In this document: positions 29,115 through 37,732 of the stretch, piece after piece
How positions within the stretch are numbered: position 1 is the stretch's first letter
Layout of the letters: each line of letters begins with the position of its first letter
NCBI RefSeq assembly: GCF_002873135.1
Contig: NZ_MCVI01000010.1
Coordinates: forward strand, 21,260-85,259
DNA length: 64,000 bases
Direction: 5' to 3'
Origin: Shewanella sp. 10N.286.48.A6
GTDB lineage: Bacteria > Pseudomonadota > Gammaproteobacteria > Enterobacterales > Shewanellaceae
Notes under the pieces: model-generated
Seen by the model: only the letters and a program-made list of their open reading frames with translations
Told to the model about the DNA's origin: nothing
Databases searched by the model: none
Program-made: the position numbers and the translations under genes

Positions 29115-29467
29115 GCTTTGGGGTAGGGTTATTTTTAGGTCAATAAATTCTAATGATAAATCAACCATGCTGAGTAAAAAGCTGCCATTGTTGCAGCGCT
29201 TTTAGGTTAATTAAGCGAGTAATAGATGTAAATTAAAAACATCATGACTGATAACAGTCTTTTCCCATCTCAGTTACTTTCAATTGCCTAGTTCAAAGTT
29301 ATGCAGGCGTGGTGAGTTTTTATATTTGTATTTGCAGTCTTTTTTGATATAACTCCCCCTTGGTATATAGTACTTAAGCACTCATTAAACTAGTGCTTAA
29401 GTATACATTCTTTTATACGTATATTAATACGTGCAGTAGGGCGGACACGAGATTGCTTTCAGCTCAA
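29115..29467. other. Intergenic region before mepM
   Basis: AT-rich, without a supportable gene. A second, weaker hairpin (AAAAAGCTGC ... GCAGCGCTTTT, about 29177-29203) and the large inverted repeat at 29371-29403 are the only structures seen. Confidence 0.5.
29371..29403. promoter_or_regulatory. 12-bp perfect inverted repeat in the mepM upstream region
   Basis: TACTTAAGCACT (29371-29382), 9-nt loop, AGTGCTTAAGTA (29392-29403), 64 nt before the mepM start. There is no T tract, so an operator or 5'-UTR hairpin is more likely than a terminator. Its presence argues against a translation start at 29393. Confidence 0.5.
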
Positions 29468-30742
29468 ATGGATAAGCTACAAACGCTGGTTGGTAAAGCG
29501 CAAAACTTACCCACATTACATCGAAAATTATTGCTAGCAAGCGTGTTTATTGTCGCGGCGGCATTACTGTGGCCAACCCCGCAAGAATTTGCCTCACAGC
29601 GGATCCCTGTTGCCCTTGATATCGAAGCCTTGATCCCACAGGTAGCCAATCATACTCCGGTTGAAATTAGTGAGCCGGTTGCGCCGACATTTGAACGTAT
29701 TATTGAGCAAGGTGACACCTTAAGTCAGTTATTTGAAATAGCTGGTATTGGTCAACAGACCATGTACAAAGTGCTTGAAGCTGATTTAAATGTACTGGCA
29801 TTAGATACATTATCGCCGGGTAATCGTATTCGATTTTGGCAAGACGAACAGCAAAAACTAACCAAACTAGAGTTGTATTTTAATCCAGCTTACCAAGTGG
29901 TATTTAGCCGTTTTGACGATGGCAGTTACGAGGTTAATGAGGTCAATATAGAAGGCATTTGGCAAAACCGCATTATTAGTGGGGATATCAATGGCTCATT
30001 TTATTTATCGGCCCAGCGCTCAGGTTTAACTGCAGCGCAAATACAAACCATAGAAACGCTACTTTCAAGCAAGCTAAATTTCTCCCGTGATTTGCGTGCA
30101 GGTGATCAATTTTCAGTATTAATGAATGATCAATTTATTGAAGGCGTATCCACCGGAGCCAGTAAATTAGAAGCGGTGCGTATTGAAACCAGAGGTAGAA
30201 ATATTAGCGCCTTTCAAAATGTGGATGGTAATTTTTATGATGACAAAGGCCAAGGTCTAGCCAGTGCCTTTCAGCGAATACCGCTGGAAAGGCAGTATCG
30301 CTTATCTTCACATTTCAATCCGACCCGTAAGCACCCTGTTACTGGTAGAACCTCGCCACATAACGGTACTGACTTTGCCACTCCTACTGGCACCAGAGTG
30401 GTAGCGCCGGGGGATGGTGTGGTGTCAATGGTCACTAATCATCGCTTTGCAGGCAAGTATATTGTGATTGAACACGACAATAATGTTAGAACCCGCTATT
30501 TGCATATGTCGAAGTTCTTGGTCAGAAAAGGCCAGCGGGTTAAACGCGGGCAGGTGATTGGCTTATCAGGCAGCACAGGTCGGGTGACGGGACCACATTT
30601 ACATTATGAGTTTCATGTTAATGGTCGCCCAGTTAACCCAATGAAGGTGAGTATCATTGAAGCCTCGGTATTGCCTAAAAAGCAAATGAACGCCTTTAAG
30701 CAACTGGTGAAAACCAAACAAATGATGATGGATTTAGGTTAA
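29468..30742 (+). CDS. mepM: M23 family murein DD-endopeptidase (MepM-like)
   Basis: A 424-residue peptidoglycan hydrolase that cuts peptide cross-links to allow cell-wall growth. From ATG 29468 the protein starts MDKLQTLVGKAQNLPTLHRK, then has one membrane segment near residues 20-37, matching the layout of E. coli MepM (short cytoplasmic lead, LPxxHR, membrane anchor). Residues about 80-130 are a LysM/OapA-like region (IIEQGDTLSQLFEIAGI). The peptidase domain near 290-390 has the zinc ligands in HNGTDFATP and HLHYEFH. The frame is open back to 29393, but that start would lie inside the inverted repeat and break the homology. A terminator follows. Confidence 0.9.
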   Translation: MDKLQTLVGKAQNLPTLHRKLLLASVFIVAAALLWPTPQEFASQRIPVALDIEALIPQVANHTPVEISEPVAPTFERIIEQGDTLSQLFEIAGIGQQTMYKVLEADLNVLALDTLSPGNRIRFWQDEQQKLTKLELYFNPAYQVVFSRFDDGSYEVNEVNIEGIWQNRIISGDINGSFYLSAQRSGLTAAQIQTIETLLSSKLNFSRDLRAGDQFSVLMNDQFIEGVSTGASKLEAVRIETRGRNISAFQNVDGNFYDDKGQGLASAFQRIPLERQYRLSSHFNPTRKHPVTGRTSPHNGTDFATPTGTRVVAPGDGVVSMVTNHRFAGKYIVIEHDNNVRTRYLHMSKFLVRKGQRVKRGQVIGLSGSTGRVTGPHLHYEFHVNGRPVNPMKVSIIEASVLPKKQMNAFKQLVKTKQMMMDLG

Positions 30743-30770
30743 CCCATTTAATCTTTTTATCGTTAAATTA

Positions 30771-30806
30771 AAACCACTTTTAATTCGTTTGAAAGTGGTT
30801 TTTTAT
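30771..30806 (+). terminator. Terminator between mepM and the convergent HNH gene
   Basis: AAACCACTTT (30771-30780), loop, AAAGTGGTTT (30792-30801) followed by TTTT. It overlaps the stop of the minus-strand HNH gene by a few bases. Confidence 0.85.
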
Positions 30807-31237
30807 TTGCGCCATTTGGTTTCTGAGTGATTTGATTTACCAAGGTTACATTGATCGCATAGCACTTGTAGGTTATCGATATCGAGCGCAAGTTCAGGAT
30901 ATTTGGAGCGAGGTTTGATGTGGTCAACGTGCATGACTGCGCCATGTTGTGGGCTAGTGCCGCAGCACTGACAAACTGAGCCGTACTTTTCAAAAGCGTT
31001 TAGACGCAGGCTTAACCATTTTTGAGATGAATAAAAAGATACCGATTTGGGTTCTTCAAATGGGATTAACTCCCAATCATTAAATTCGCATGGCGCCAGA
31101 TCGGGTCCCATCAAACCCACCGAAAACCCTTTAAGTTGATTATTCTTAAGCCAATTACGAATGGCTTTCATGGCTGCTTTTTCGGTTTTGTATTTTCGAG
31201 TGCGACGATTGTCGCCCCTAAAGCTTGCTACATACAT
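30803..31237 (-). CDS. HNH endonuclease family protein
   Basis: A 144-residue protein. The C-terminal half is an HNH domain: CQCCG, then HVDHIKPRSKYPELALDIDNLQVLCDQCNLGKSNH, with the His-Asn-His metal site and two CxxC pairs for zinc. The N-terminal half (MYVASFRGDNRRTRKYKTEKAAMKAIRNWL) is basic and resembles a small DNA-binding segment. It cuts or nicks DNA by family inference, but its natural role is unknown; no methylase or phage genes are nearby, so it is not evidently a restriction enzyme. It lies on the minus strand downstream of the YgjP-like gene with a 41-nt gap. Confidence 0.82.
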   Translation of the reverse strand: MYVASFRGDNRRTRKYKTEKAAMKAIRNWLKNNQLKGFSVGLMGPDLAPCEFNDWELIPFEEPKSVSFYSSQKWLSLRLNAFEKYGSVCQCCGTSPQHGAVMHVDHIKPRSKYPELALDIDNLQVLCDQCNLGKSNHSETKWRK

Positions 31238-31278
31238 TAATACCCTCCTAAGAAAATAGGTTTATGAATATCTTAAGC

Positions 31279-31962
31279 TTAATAAGGGGCTTTTCCTAGC
31301 TCAATACAGGTCAGTAATAAGCGTAAGTCGAATTCCAGCTGGTGGTAATCGCTGGTCATATATTCGCACAGTTGATAAAAAGCTTTGTTGTGATCTTTTT
31401 CTTTAAGGTGGGCTAATTCGTGCACCACCACCATTCTCAGTAATGGCTCAGGCACATGGCGTAGTCGTGATGAAATTCGAATTTCATTCTTAGCTTTGAC
31501 CTTACTGCCTTGTACGCGATTGGCGTAGGTATGTAGGCCTAAGGCTTGATGACTGAGGGTGATTTTGTCGTCAAAAACCACTTTAGAAAGCGGCGCAGAC
31601 TGTTTTAAGAATTGCTGTTTAAACACCATGGTGTAGTCATAAAGCGCTTTATCAGTGCGTATATCGTGCACACTTGGGTAACGCTTTAATAGCACGGCAG
31701 CTAAGCTGTCATTGGCAATATAGCCTTTTACCTGTTCAATGGTTTGGGCTGAATAACCGGCAATGTATTTAAGCTGGGCTGTTTGCTGTTTTTTGGCCTT
31801 TACCTCATCACTGGTTACCAGGCTTGCTAGGGCTTGCTTAGCCGCCAGTTTAGTCGCTGTAGCTTGATTAACCGCTTTTACCGTCATTTGCGGCGGCGCA
31901 CTTGGTCTGACTTTTTTTGATGTAACAGGAGTGGAAAATGAGGCGGATTTTCTTGAATTCAT
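31279..31962 (-). CDS. YgjP-like (DUF45) zinc metallopeptidase
   Basis: A 227-residue protein with the metal site HELAHLKEKDHNKAFY near residue 190, that is HExxH followed by a third His, as in YgjP/WLM-type metallopeptidases. The preceding 'SRLRHVPEPLLRMVVVHELAHL' and the C-terminal 'MTSDYHQLEFDLRLLL' fit this family. The first 60 residues are basic, low-complexity and variable. No signal peptide is seen, so it is probably cytoplasmic. The substrate is unknown. It may be co-transcribed with the HNH gene that follows on the same strand. Confidence 0.82.
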   Translation of the reverse strand: MNSRKSASFSTPVTSKKVRPSAPPQMTVKAVNQATATKLAAKQALASLVTSDEVKAKKQQTAQLKYIAGYSAQTIEQVKGYIANDSLAAVLLKRYPSVHDIRTDKALYDYTMVFKQQFLKQSAPLSKVVFDDKITLSHQALGLHTYANRVQGSKVKAKNEIRISSRLRHVPEPLLRMVVVHELAHLKEKDHNKAFYQLCEYMTSDYHQLEFDLRLLLTCIELGKAPY

Positions 31963-31993
31963 AGGGATATTTATTGCTTACTTTAAGCTTATC

Positions 31994-32037
31994 AGTAAGC
32001 TGCTTTTACCCACAAACAGGCCATAAAGCAGCTTACT
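31994..32037. repeat. 13-bp inverted repeat between the DUF3010 and YgjP-like genes
   Basis: AGTAAGCTGCTTT (31994-32006) and AAAGCAGCTTACT (32025-32037), 18-nt loop. No T run follows on the minus strand, so it is not a standard terminator. Confidence 0.6.
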
Positions 32038-32063
32038 CACAAGAACATCTAATTCAAACTGAG

Positions 32064-32501
32064 TTAGATTTTGCCATACATGTGGCGGTTTTGCTGAGCG
32101 TATGCGGCTTCAAAAGCAGGTAATTGCACACGTTTAAGCTCAAGGGTATCAAGATCGGCTTGTGGCGGATTACGCTTTAGCTCTTCTTTGATAGTCACTG
32201 GGCTAATAATCGCTACTGGTAATTCAGTAATTTGAATTGCTGCTTCAAGTTTAAAGCTAGTAGCAGAGCCGGAGAACTTGCCTTTTTGTTCACGTTCAAT
32301 AATCACGATTTCATCAACTTTGTAATCTTCCATTAATTTATGGAAAGCAAAATGAAATTCACGAATTGATTCTGTTTCAACAGATTTTGAAATGCTGAAC
32401 GAGATTTGACGACATTCCGGTACGTTGAATGACTCTTTCTCATAATTTAATAAGCTGATGATGGCTTCGCCACCTTTTAATTCTACACCACAAATCTTCA
32501 T
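32064..32501 (-). CDS. DUF3010 family protein
   Basis: A 145-residue cytoplasmic protein whose start (MKICGVELKGGEAIISLLNY) and the segments 'CRQISFSISKSVETESIREFHFAFHKLMEDY' and 'IEREQKGKFSGSATSFKLEAAIQ' match DUF3010 proteins of gammaproteobacteria. The fold pattern of short strands with 'GVELKG' and 'EIVIIEREQKGKF' is reminiscent of an RNase-H-like nuclease fold, but this is inference and no function is established. It is on the minus strand, downstream of the DEAD-box helicase gene. Confidence 0.82.
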   Translation of the reverse strand: MKICGVELKGGEAIISLLNYEKESFNVPECRQISFSISKSVETESIREFHFAFHKLMEDYKVDEIVIIEREQKGKFSGSATSFKLEAAIQITELPVAIISPVTIKEELKRNPPQADLDTLELKRVQLPAFEAAYAQQNRHMYGKI

Positions 32502-32580
32502 GTTATACCTTACTTAGAGCGAGTTTATTTGGCATGTTGTTGAGCTGTGCTCAAATATGTTCATGCTGTCAAAATTACGG

Positions 32581-33948
32581 TTATTCTTCGTCACTGACAA
32601 TTGAATCATCAGTTTCGATAATTTTTGCTGGTTTTGCTTTACGGCGCATTGGTGCGTCACCAATATCAATACCGGTGGCAAAGCGCTTGTCGCGTTTAGG
32701 CGCTACTTTTGGCTTCTTGCTAGCGACACGCTTGGCATTACCTGTATTGGTATCAGCTGATTTTGCATTGGCGCTTGATGCCTTAGGATTGTCTCTTAAG
32801 CCTTTAAATTTAGCTTCAAGGCCTGCGATAGTTGAGAAGTCAAAGTTCTTACGTAAGAACACCTGTACTTTCTTAAAGCTATCCCAGTCTTTCGGGCCTA
32901 CTAATGAAATAGCATCGCCTTTAGCGCCTGCGCGGCCAGTACGGCCAATACGGTGAACATATTCTTCGGCAAACTTTGGCATGTCAAAGTTAATTACTAA
33001 TGACACATTTAATAAGTCTAACCCGCGAGAAGCAACATCTGTGGTGACTAAAATCTTTTGTTGGCCACGGCTGAATTTGTCCATAATTTGATTACGTGCT
33101 GACTGACTTAAGTCACCACTGAGCGCAGCGGTTTCTAGCCCTTCAGCAGACAATAGTTTGGCGAGTCTGTCAGTGTCTGAGCGAGTTGCAGTAAAAATGA
33201 TCACTTGCTTGTGTTGCTCATGTTTTAAAATATGCTGCAGCAGGGCTTGTTTGTGATCAAGGTGGTCAACTAAAAAGATGCGCTGAACAATATCTTTATG
33301 CTCTGCATGCGATGCGCCAATAGCCACATGGCTAGGGGTCTTTAATAATGTTGCGGCGATATCATTGATGTCATCGTGATCTAATGTCGCTGAAAACATC
33401 AAGGTTTGTCTGCGCTTATGATCTGCAGCGTCATTAATGGCTTTAAGTTGTGGCGCAAAACCAAGATCTAACATGCGATCGGCTTCATCAAGTACCAGTA
33501 ACTCTAAGCCATTTAGGTATAAGTGGCGCTGTTGAAGATGATCGGCAATACGCCCAGGTGTTGCCACAATAAAGTGTGGGTCACGAGATAGCGATTTTGC
33601 TTGATCGTTAAAGTTCTCGCCACCTAAAATACTAATGGCTTTATATTGGGTATTGGCAACCAGTAAACGTAATTGACCATAGACTTGCTGAGCAAGTTCA
33701 CGGGTTGGCAATAAAATCAGAACGCGAGGGTCTTTTTTAGAGAGGGCCCTAGTCGATATTACCCGCTGCAAAGCAGGTAATAAAAACGCCAGGGTTTTAC
33801 CTGAACCGGTTTTAGATGATGCCATTAAATCTTTACCCGCTAGGGCAATTGGCAGGGCTTGCTGCTGAATTTCTGTTGGCTCAGAAATGCCCATATGCTT
33901 TAGACTGTCTAGTAAGCGTTTATCTAAAGAAAAATCGGTAAATAACAA
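32581..33948 (-). CDS. DEAD-box ATP-dependent RNA helicase
   Basis: A 455-residue RNA helicase acting in ribosome assembly or RNA turnover. It has the Q motif (F-x17-GISEPTEIQ), motif I SSKTGSGKT (residues 44-52), PTREL, TPGR, DEAD in VLDEADRMLDLGFA, SAT, then the second RecA domain with VTTDVASRGLDL and YVHRIGRTGRAG. The last 75 residues are basic and low complexity (many Lys, Ala, Asn), typical of an RNA-binding tail. The paralogue type (RhlE, SrmB or another) cannot be fixed from sequence alone. It is transcribed divergently from the rssA-like gene. Confidence 0.93.
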   Translation of the reverse strand: MLFTDFSLDKRLLDSLKHMGISEPTEIQQQALPIALAGKDLMASSKTGSGKTLAFLLPALQRVISTRALSKKDPRVLILLPTRELAQQVYGQLRLLVANTQYKAISILGGENFNDQAKSLSRDPHFIVATPGRIADHLQQRHLYLNGLELLVLDEADRMLDLGFAPQLKAINDAADHKRRQTLMFSATLDHDDINDIAATLLKTPSHVAIGASHAEHKDIVQRIFLVDHLDHKQALLQHILKHEQHKQVIIFTATRSDTDRLAKLLSAEGLETAALSGDLSQSARNQIMDKFSRGQQKILVTTDVASRGLDLLNVSLVINFDMPKFAEEYVHRIGRTGRAGAKGDAISLVGPKDWDSFKKVQVFLRKNFDFSTIAGLEAKFKGLRDNPKASSANAKSADTNTGNAKRVASKKPKVAPKRDKRFATGIDIGDAPMRRKAKPAKIIETDDSIVSDEE

Positions 33949-34066
33949 AGGTAAATCCCCTAAAAAATGATAGCCAGATATTATAACGTGTAAGCGACTT
34001 GATAGCCAACAGCTTAAGCGTAAGATAAGCTACTTAGGTGTGCAAAAATGGTTAAGGGTTTGGTAA

Positions 34067-35041
34067 ATGTCTAAGGCTTCAAAAGAAAATAAATCATCAC
34101 TTCGTGTTGGGATCGCCCTCGGTAGTGGCGCGGCTAAGGGCTGGGCTCATATTGGGGTGATAAAAGAGCTGGCCGCCATGGGGATCCACCCTGAAAAGAT
34201 TGCTGGCTGCTCTGTTGGGGCTCTGGTGGGCGCAGCTTATGCTAATGATCATTTAGAAGAGTTACATGAGTGGGTGAGTGGGTTTTCTAGTTGGGATGTT
34301 TTAGGCTTAATGGATTTAAGCTGGCGCAAAGGTGGCTTAATCAGTGGTGAAAAAGTATTTGATGTTTTAGCTGGTCGAATAGGCGATCTAAAAATAGAGC
34401 AATTGCAAAAGCCGTTTGCGGCAGTGGCGACCGATTTATATTCTGGCCAAGAAATTTGGTTCAAAGAAGGCGATTTACGTCATGCGGTAAGAGCCTCGTG
34501 TTCAATGCCGGGCTTTTTACCCCCAGTACAATTGCATGATCGCTGGTTAGTGGATGGCGCAGTGGTAAACCCTGTGCCAGTGTCAATGTGCCGCACCATG
34601 GACGTTGATGTAGTGATTGCAGTGGACTTAAATGGTCACCGCCGTAATAGTATGCATATGTTGCCTCAACAAATGACCAGCTGTGCGCCCACTGAAATTG
34701 AAAAGCAATTAGTGGCCAAAGAGCCAGAGTCGGCGTTTATGGATCTGCTAGGTAAAGGTAAAGAGTATATAAATAGTTTTTCAGAAAAGTTTTCCACAAG
34801 CACGAAATCTCACCCTGGGATGATTGCGGTGATGTCGCAATCAATGGATATTTTAGAGCAGCGCCATAAACGCGCCAGATTAATGGGCGATCCACCGGAT
34901 GTGTGTTTAGTGCCACAGCTTGCTGATATCGGTACCATGGAGTTTCATCGTGCTGATGAAGCCATAGAAGCAGGCCGTCAATCTGTGCGCCAATCTGCGC
35001 ATTTAATTTATGCAGCCCTTGGTATTAGCCCAAATGATTAA
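34067..35041 (+). CDS. rssA: RssA-type patatin-like phospholipase
   Basis: A 324-residue patatin-like protein. The oxyanion loop GSGAAKG lies at 19-25, the nucleophile S49 in GCSVG at 47-51, and the dyad aspartate D163 in VDGAVVNPVP. These fit the bacterial RssA group, whose exact lipid substrate is not known. The C-terminal 100 residues contain a helical region rich in charged residues. No signal peptide or membrane segment is seen. It stands alone between the helicase and the nrdDG upstream region. Confidence 0.85.
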   Translation: MSKASKENKSSLRVGIALGSGAAKGWAHIGVIKELAAMGIHPEKIAGCSVGALVGAAYANDHLEELHEWVSGFSSWDVLGLMDLSWRKGGLISGEKVFDVLAGRIGDLKIEQLQKPFAAVATDLYSGQEIWFKEGDLRHAVRASCSMPGFLPPVQLHDRWLVDGAVVNPVPVSMCRTMDVDVVIAVDLNGHRRNSMHMLPQQMTSCAPTEIEKQLVAKEPESAFMDLLGKGKEYINSFSEKFSTSTKSHPGMIAVMSQSMDILEQRHKRARLMGDPPDVCLVPQLADIGTMEFHRADEAIEAGRQSVRQSAHLIYAALGISPND

Positions 35042-35117
35042 CGCCAATTAAAGCGCTTTGCTTTAATCATACTGATTTTTAACGGTTGAAATGACCTGTT
35101 TAAGCATCAATATACCA

Positions 35118-35204
35118 GTATAAATCTGTGATAACTATTTGTATAAATCTGCGATAACTATTCGTATAAGCCTGCAATTACCAGTTTAAATCTGTAATAA
35201 ATAG
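35118..35204. repeat. Four imperfect tandem copies of a 23-bp unit
   Basis: Copies begin at 35118, 35141, 35164 and 35184. The first two share GTATAAATCTG-GATAACTATT and are 23 bp each with two differences; the third and fourth are shorter and more degraded (GTATAAGCCTGCAATTACCA; GTTTAAATCTGTAATAAATAG). They lie between rssA and the nrdD promoter. Confidence 0.75.
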
Positions 35205-35326
35205 CAATCTATTTATAGGCGTTTCAGCACTCAGTAGCTGCTTTTTATAACCTGGTCAAGTTCAACTTTTCTAAATAGTGTTGAGCTTGGCAGTAATTTT
35301 TTTCATTTTGTTCCCCTTCATCAAAA

Positions 35327-35342
35327 CATGATCTAGATCATG
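35327..35342. promoter_or_regulatory. FNR/EtrA- or CRP-type palindrome upstream of nrdD
   Basis: CATGATCTAGATCATG is a perfect 16-bp palindrome containing TGAT-N4-ATCA, close to the FNR consensus TTGAT-N4-ATCAA. It lies 106 nt before the nrdD start. Oxygen control of the anaerobic reductase makes biological sense. Two of 14 positions differ from the FNR consensus; CRP is an alternative. Confidence 0.65.
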
Positions 35343-35369
35343 GATTTTTAGTGCCTATTATTGCCTAAT

Positions 35370-35416
35370 GCACCATATATTGTGTTTGTTGATAATTATG
35401 TGTGGATATATAGTGT
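35370..35416 (+). promoter_or_regulatory. Pair of NrdR boxes in the nrdD promoter
   Basis: GCACCATATATTGTGT (35370-35385) and TGTGGATATATAGTGT (35401-35416) both match the NrdR box pattern (roughly ACACNATATATNGTGT). Their starts are 31 bp apart, three helical turns, the usual arrangement for cooperative binding of the repressor NrdR, which senses dATP/ATP. They lie 32-78 nt before the nrdD ATG. Confidence 0.85.
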
Positions 35417-35447
35417 TTATATCCTGTGCATAAAAGGAGTAAAAGTA

Positions 35448-37568
35448 ATGCCTGTAGTAATTAAAAGGGACGGTTGTCGTACTCTATTTGATGAGTCGCG
35501 GATCAAGGATGCCATTGTTGCAGCAATGGAAACTGCTACAGGTAGTGCTGATGAAGACTATGCTTCAACAGTCGCTTGTGTGATTAGAGATCAAGTTGCT
35601 AACGATGAAGAAGTTGAGATCCATCATTTACAAGCTTTAGTTGAAAACTTATTAATGGAAGGTCCTCATAAAGAGGTTGCGCGTCATTATATTGAGTATC
35701 GTCACGACCGTGATATTTGCCGTGAAGCCAAAAGTAAATTGAACTGCGAAATTCGTGGTTTGGTTGAACAAAGCGACGCGTCAATTTTGAATGAAAATGC
35801 CAATAAAGACGCTAAAGTTATTCCAACTCAACGTGATTTACTTGCAGGTATTGTGGCAAAGCATTACGCCAAGTCGCATTTACTGCCAAAAGATATTGTT
35901 GCTGCACATGAGTCAGGTCAACTGCATTATCACGACTTAGACTATGCACCATTCTTCCCAATGTTTAACTGCATGCTAATTGATTTAGCTGGCATGTTAA
36001 CCCATGGTTTTAAAATGGGTAACGCTGAAATTGACACCCCTAAATCAATTTCAACTGCGACTGCTGTAACTGCGCAAATTATTGCCCAGGTGGCGAGCCA
36101 TATCTATGGCGGCACCACCATTAACCGCATTGATGAAGTATTAGCTGAGTTTGTTCAAAAGAGCTATCAAAAGCAGTTGGTCATCGGTAAAGAGTGGGGC
36201 GTAGCAGATGTTGAAGCATTCGCGATGGCGCAAACTGAAAAAGAGTGTTACGACGCATTTCAGTCTTTAGAATATGAAGTCAACACCCTACATACTGCCA
36301 ATGGTCAAACGCCTTTTGTGACCTTTGGTTTTGGCTTAGGTTCGTGCTGGGAAGCGCGTTTAATTCAAAAATCGATTCTTAAAGTACGTATGGCGGGTCT
36401 TGGTAAAAACCGTAAAACAGCGGTATTCCCTAAACTGGTTTTTGCTATTCGTGATGGACTAAATCATAAAGCCGCAGATGCTAACTATGATGTTAAGAAG
36501 CTGGCGTTAGAGTGTGCCACCATGCGCATGTATCCAGATATTCTTAACTATGAGCAAGTTGAACGAGTTACCGGTTCATTTAAAACGCCTATGGGTTGTC
36601 GTTCATTCTTAGGGACTTATGAAGAAAATGGCGAGTTAATCCATGAAGGGCGTAACAACTTAGGTGTTGTTAGCTTGAACTTACCTAGAATTGCCATTGA
36701 AGCCAAAGGCGACGAAACTGCATTCTTTGCCTTATTAGAACAGAGAATGATACTAGCCCGTAAAGCTCTCGATACCCGTATTGCTCGTTTAGTGGGTGTA
36801 AAAGCGCGCGTTGCCCCCATCCTTTATATGGAAGGTGCTTGTGGTGTGCGCTTGAATGCGGATGATGATGTTTCTGAAATCTTTAAAAATGGCCGCGCAT
36901 CAATTTCGCTAGGTTACATTGGTTTGCACGAAACCATTAACGCGCTTTACGGCACTGGTGAGCATGTATTTGATAGTGAGTTATTACGCACTAAAGCCAT
37001 TGAAATTATCTCAGTGATGAAGCGTGCAACTGAAGCTTGGAAAGAAGAAACAGGCTATGGCTTTAGTTTATACAGCACCCCAAGTGAAAACTTATGTAGC
37101 CGCTTTTGCCAGTTAGATGCGAAAGAATTCGGTGTGGTTGAAGGGGTTACTGACAAAGGTTACTACACCAATAGCTTTCATTTAGATGTAGAAAAGAAAG
37201 TTAACCCATACGACAAAATTGATTTTGAATTACCGTACCCAGAAATCACCAATGGTGGCTTTATTTGTTACGGCGAATTCCCGAACATGCAGCACAACAT
37301 TGAAGCATTAGAAAACGTATGGGATTACAGTTACACCAGAGTGCCTTATTACGGTACCAATACCCCAATCGATGAATGTTATGACTGCGGTTACGTTGGT
37401 GAGTTTAACTGTACCAGTAAAGGTTTTGTGTGCCCTAAATGTGGCAACCATGAACCCAGCCGAGTATCAGTAACACGTCGTGTATGTGGATACTTAGGTA
37501 GCCCAGATGCAAGACCGTTTAACTATGGTAAGCAAGAAGAAGTTAAGCGCCGGGTTAAGCATCTATAA
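35448..37568 (+). CDS. nrdD: Anaerobic ribonucleoside-triphosphate reductase NrdD
   Basis: A 706-residue glycyl-radical enzyme that reduces ribonucleoside triphosphates to deoxy forms without oxygen. An ATP-cone lies at the N-terminus (MPVVIKRDGCRTLFDESRIKDAI), then the catalytic barrel. Near the C-terminus come two CxxC pairs for zinc (YDCGYVGEFNC ... CPKCG) and the glycyl-radical loop RVCGYLGSPDARPFN. The frame is open back to 35361, but that part runs over both NrdR boxes. ATG 35448 has AGGAG at 35435-35439 and gives the family start. nrdG follows after a terminator-like hairpin. Confidence 0.97.
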   Translation: MPVVIKRDGCRTLFDESRIKDAIVAAMETATGSADEDYASTVACVIRDQVANDEEVEIHHLQALVENLLMEGPHKEVARHYIEYRHDRDICREAKSKLNCEIRGLVEQSDASILNENANKDAKVIPTQRDLLAGIVAKHYAKSHLLPKDIVAAHESGQLHYHDLDYAPFFPMFNCMLIDLAGMLTHGFKMGNAEIDTPKSISTATAVTAQIIAQVASHIYGGTTINRIDEVLAEFVQKSYQKQLVIGKEWGVADVEAFAMAQTEKECYDAFQSLEYEVNTLHTANGQTPFVTFGFGLGSCWEARLIQKSILKVRMAGLGKNRKTAVFPKLVFAIRDGLNHKAADANYDVKKLALECATMRMYPDILNYEQVERVTGSFKTPMGCRSFLGTYEENGELIHEGRNNLGVVSLNLPRIAIEAKGDETAFFALLEQRMILARKALDTRIARLVGVKARVAPILYMEGACGVRLNADDDVSEIFKNGRASISLGYIGLHETINALYGTGEHVFDSELLRTKAIEIISVMKRATEAWKEETGYGFSLYSTPSENLCSRFCQLDAKEFGVVEGVTDKGYYTNSFHLDVEKKVNPYDKIDFELPYPEITNGGFICYGEFPNMQHNIEALENVWDYSYTRVPYYGTNTPIDECYDCGYVGEFNCTSKGFVCPKCGNHEPSRVSVTRRVCGYLGSPDARPFNYGKQEEVKRRVKHL

Positions 37569-37615
37569 TAAATAGCTTATTCATGAAGTTAGTAGAACTA
37601 ATTCCATGACTAAAT

Positions 37616-37644
37616 AAACAAGGCGCATTAAGCGCCTTGTTTTG
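37616..37644 (+). terminator. Terminator or attenuator between nrdD and nrdG
   Basis: AAACAAGGCGC (37616-37626), 5-nt loop, GCGCCTTGTTT (37632-37642), then TT. Eleven perfect pairs. It may reduce nrdG expression relative to nrdD. Confidence 0.85.
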
Positions 37645-37732
37645 GTTTGTTTTGGTTAGCTTTTGGTCCTAGTTAGACAAACATGTTTACGACGTTTGTG
37701 TTGGCGCTAAATTAGCAGTAAGAGAAGTGATT

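Noticed and set aside
29393..29467. Upstream extension of mepM
   Set aside because: The start would fall in an inverted repeat and adds residues with no match to MepM; MDKLQTL aligns with the known start.
30803..31237. The HNH gene as part of a restriction system or prophage
   Set aside because: No methyltransferase, specificity subunit or phage gene is nearby.
35361..35447. Upstream extension of nrdD
   Set aside because: It would place coding sequence over two NrdR boxes; AGGAG and the family N-terminus support 35448.
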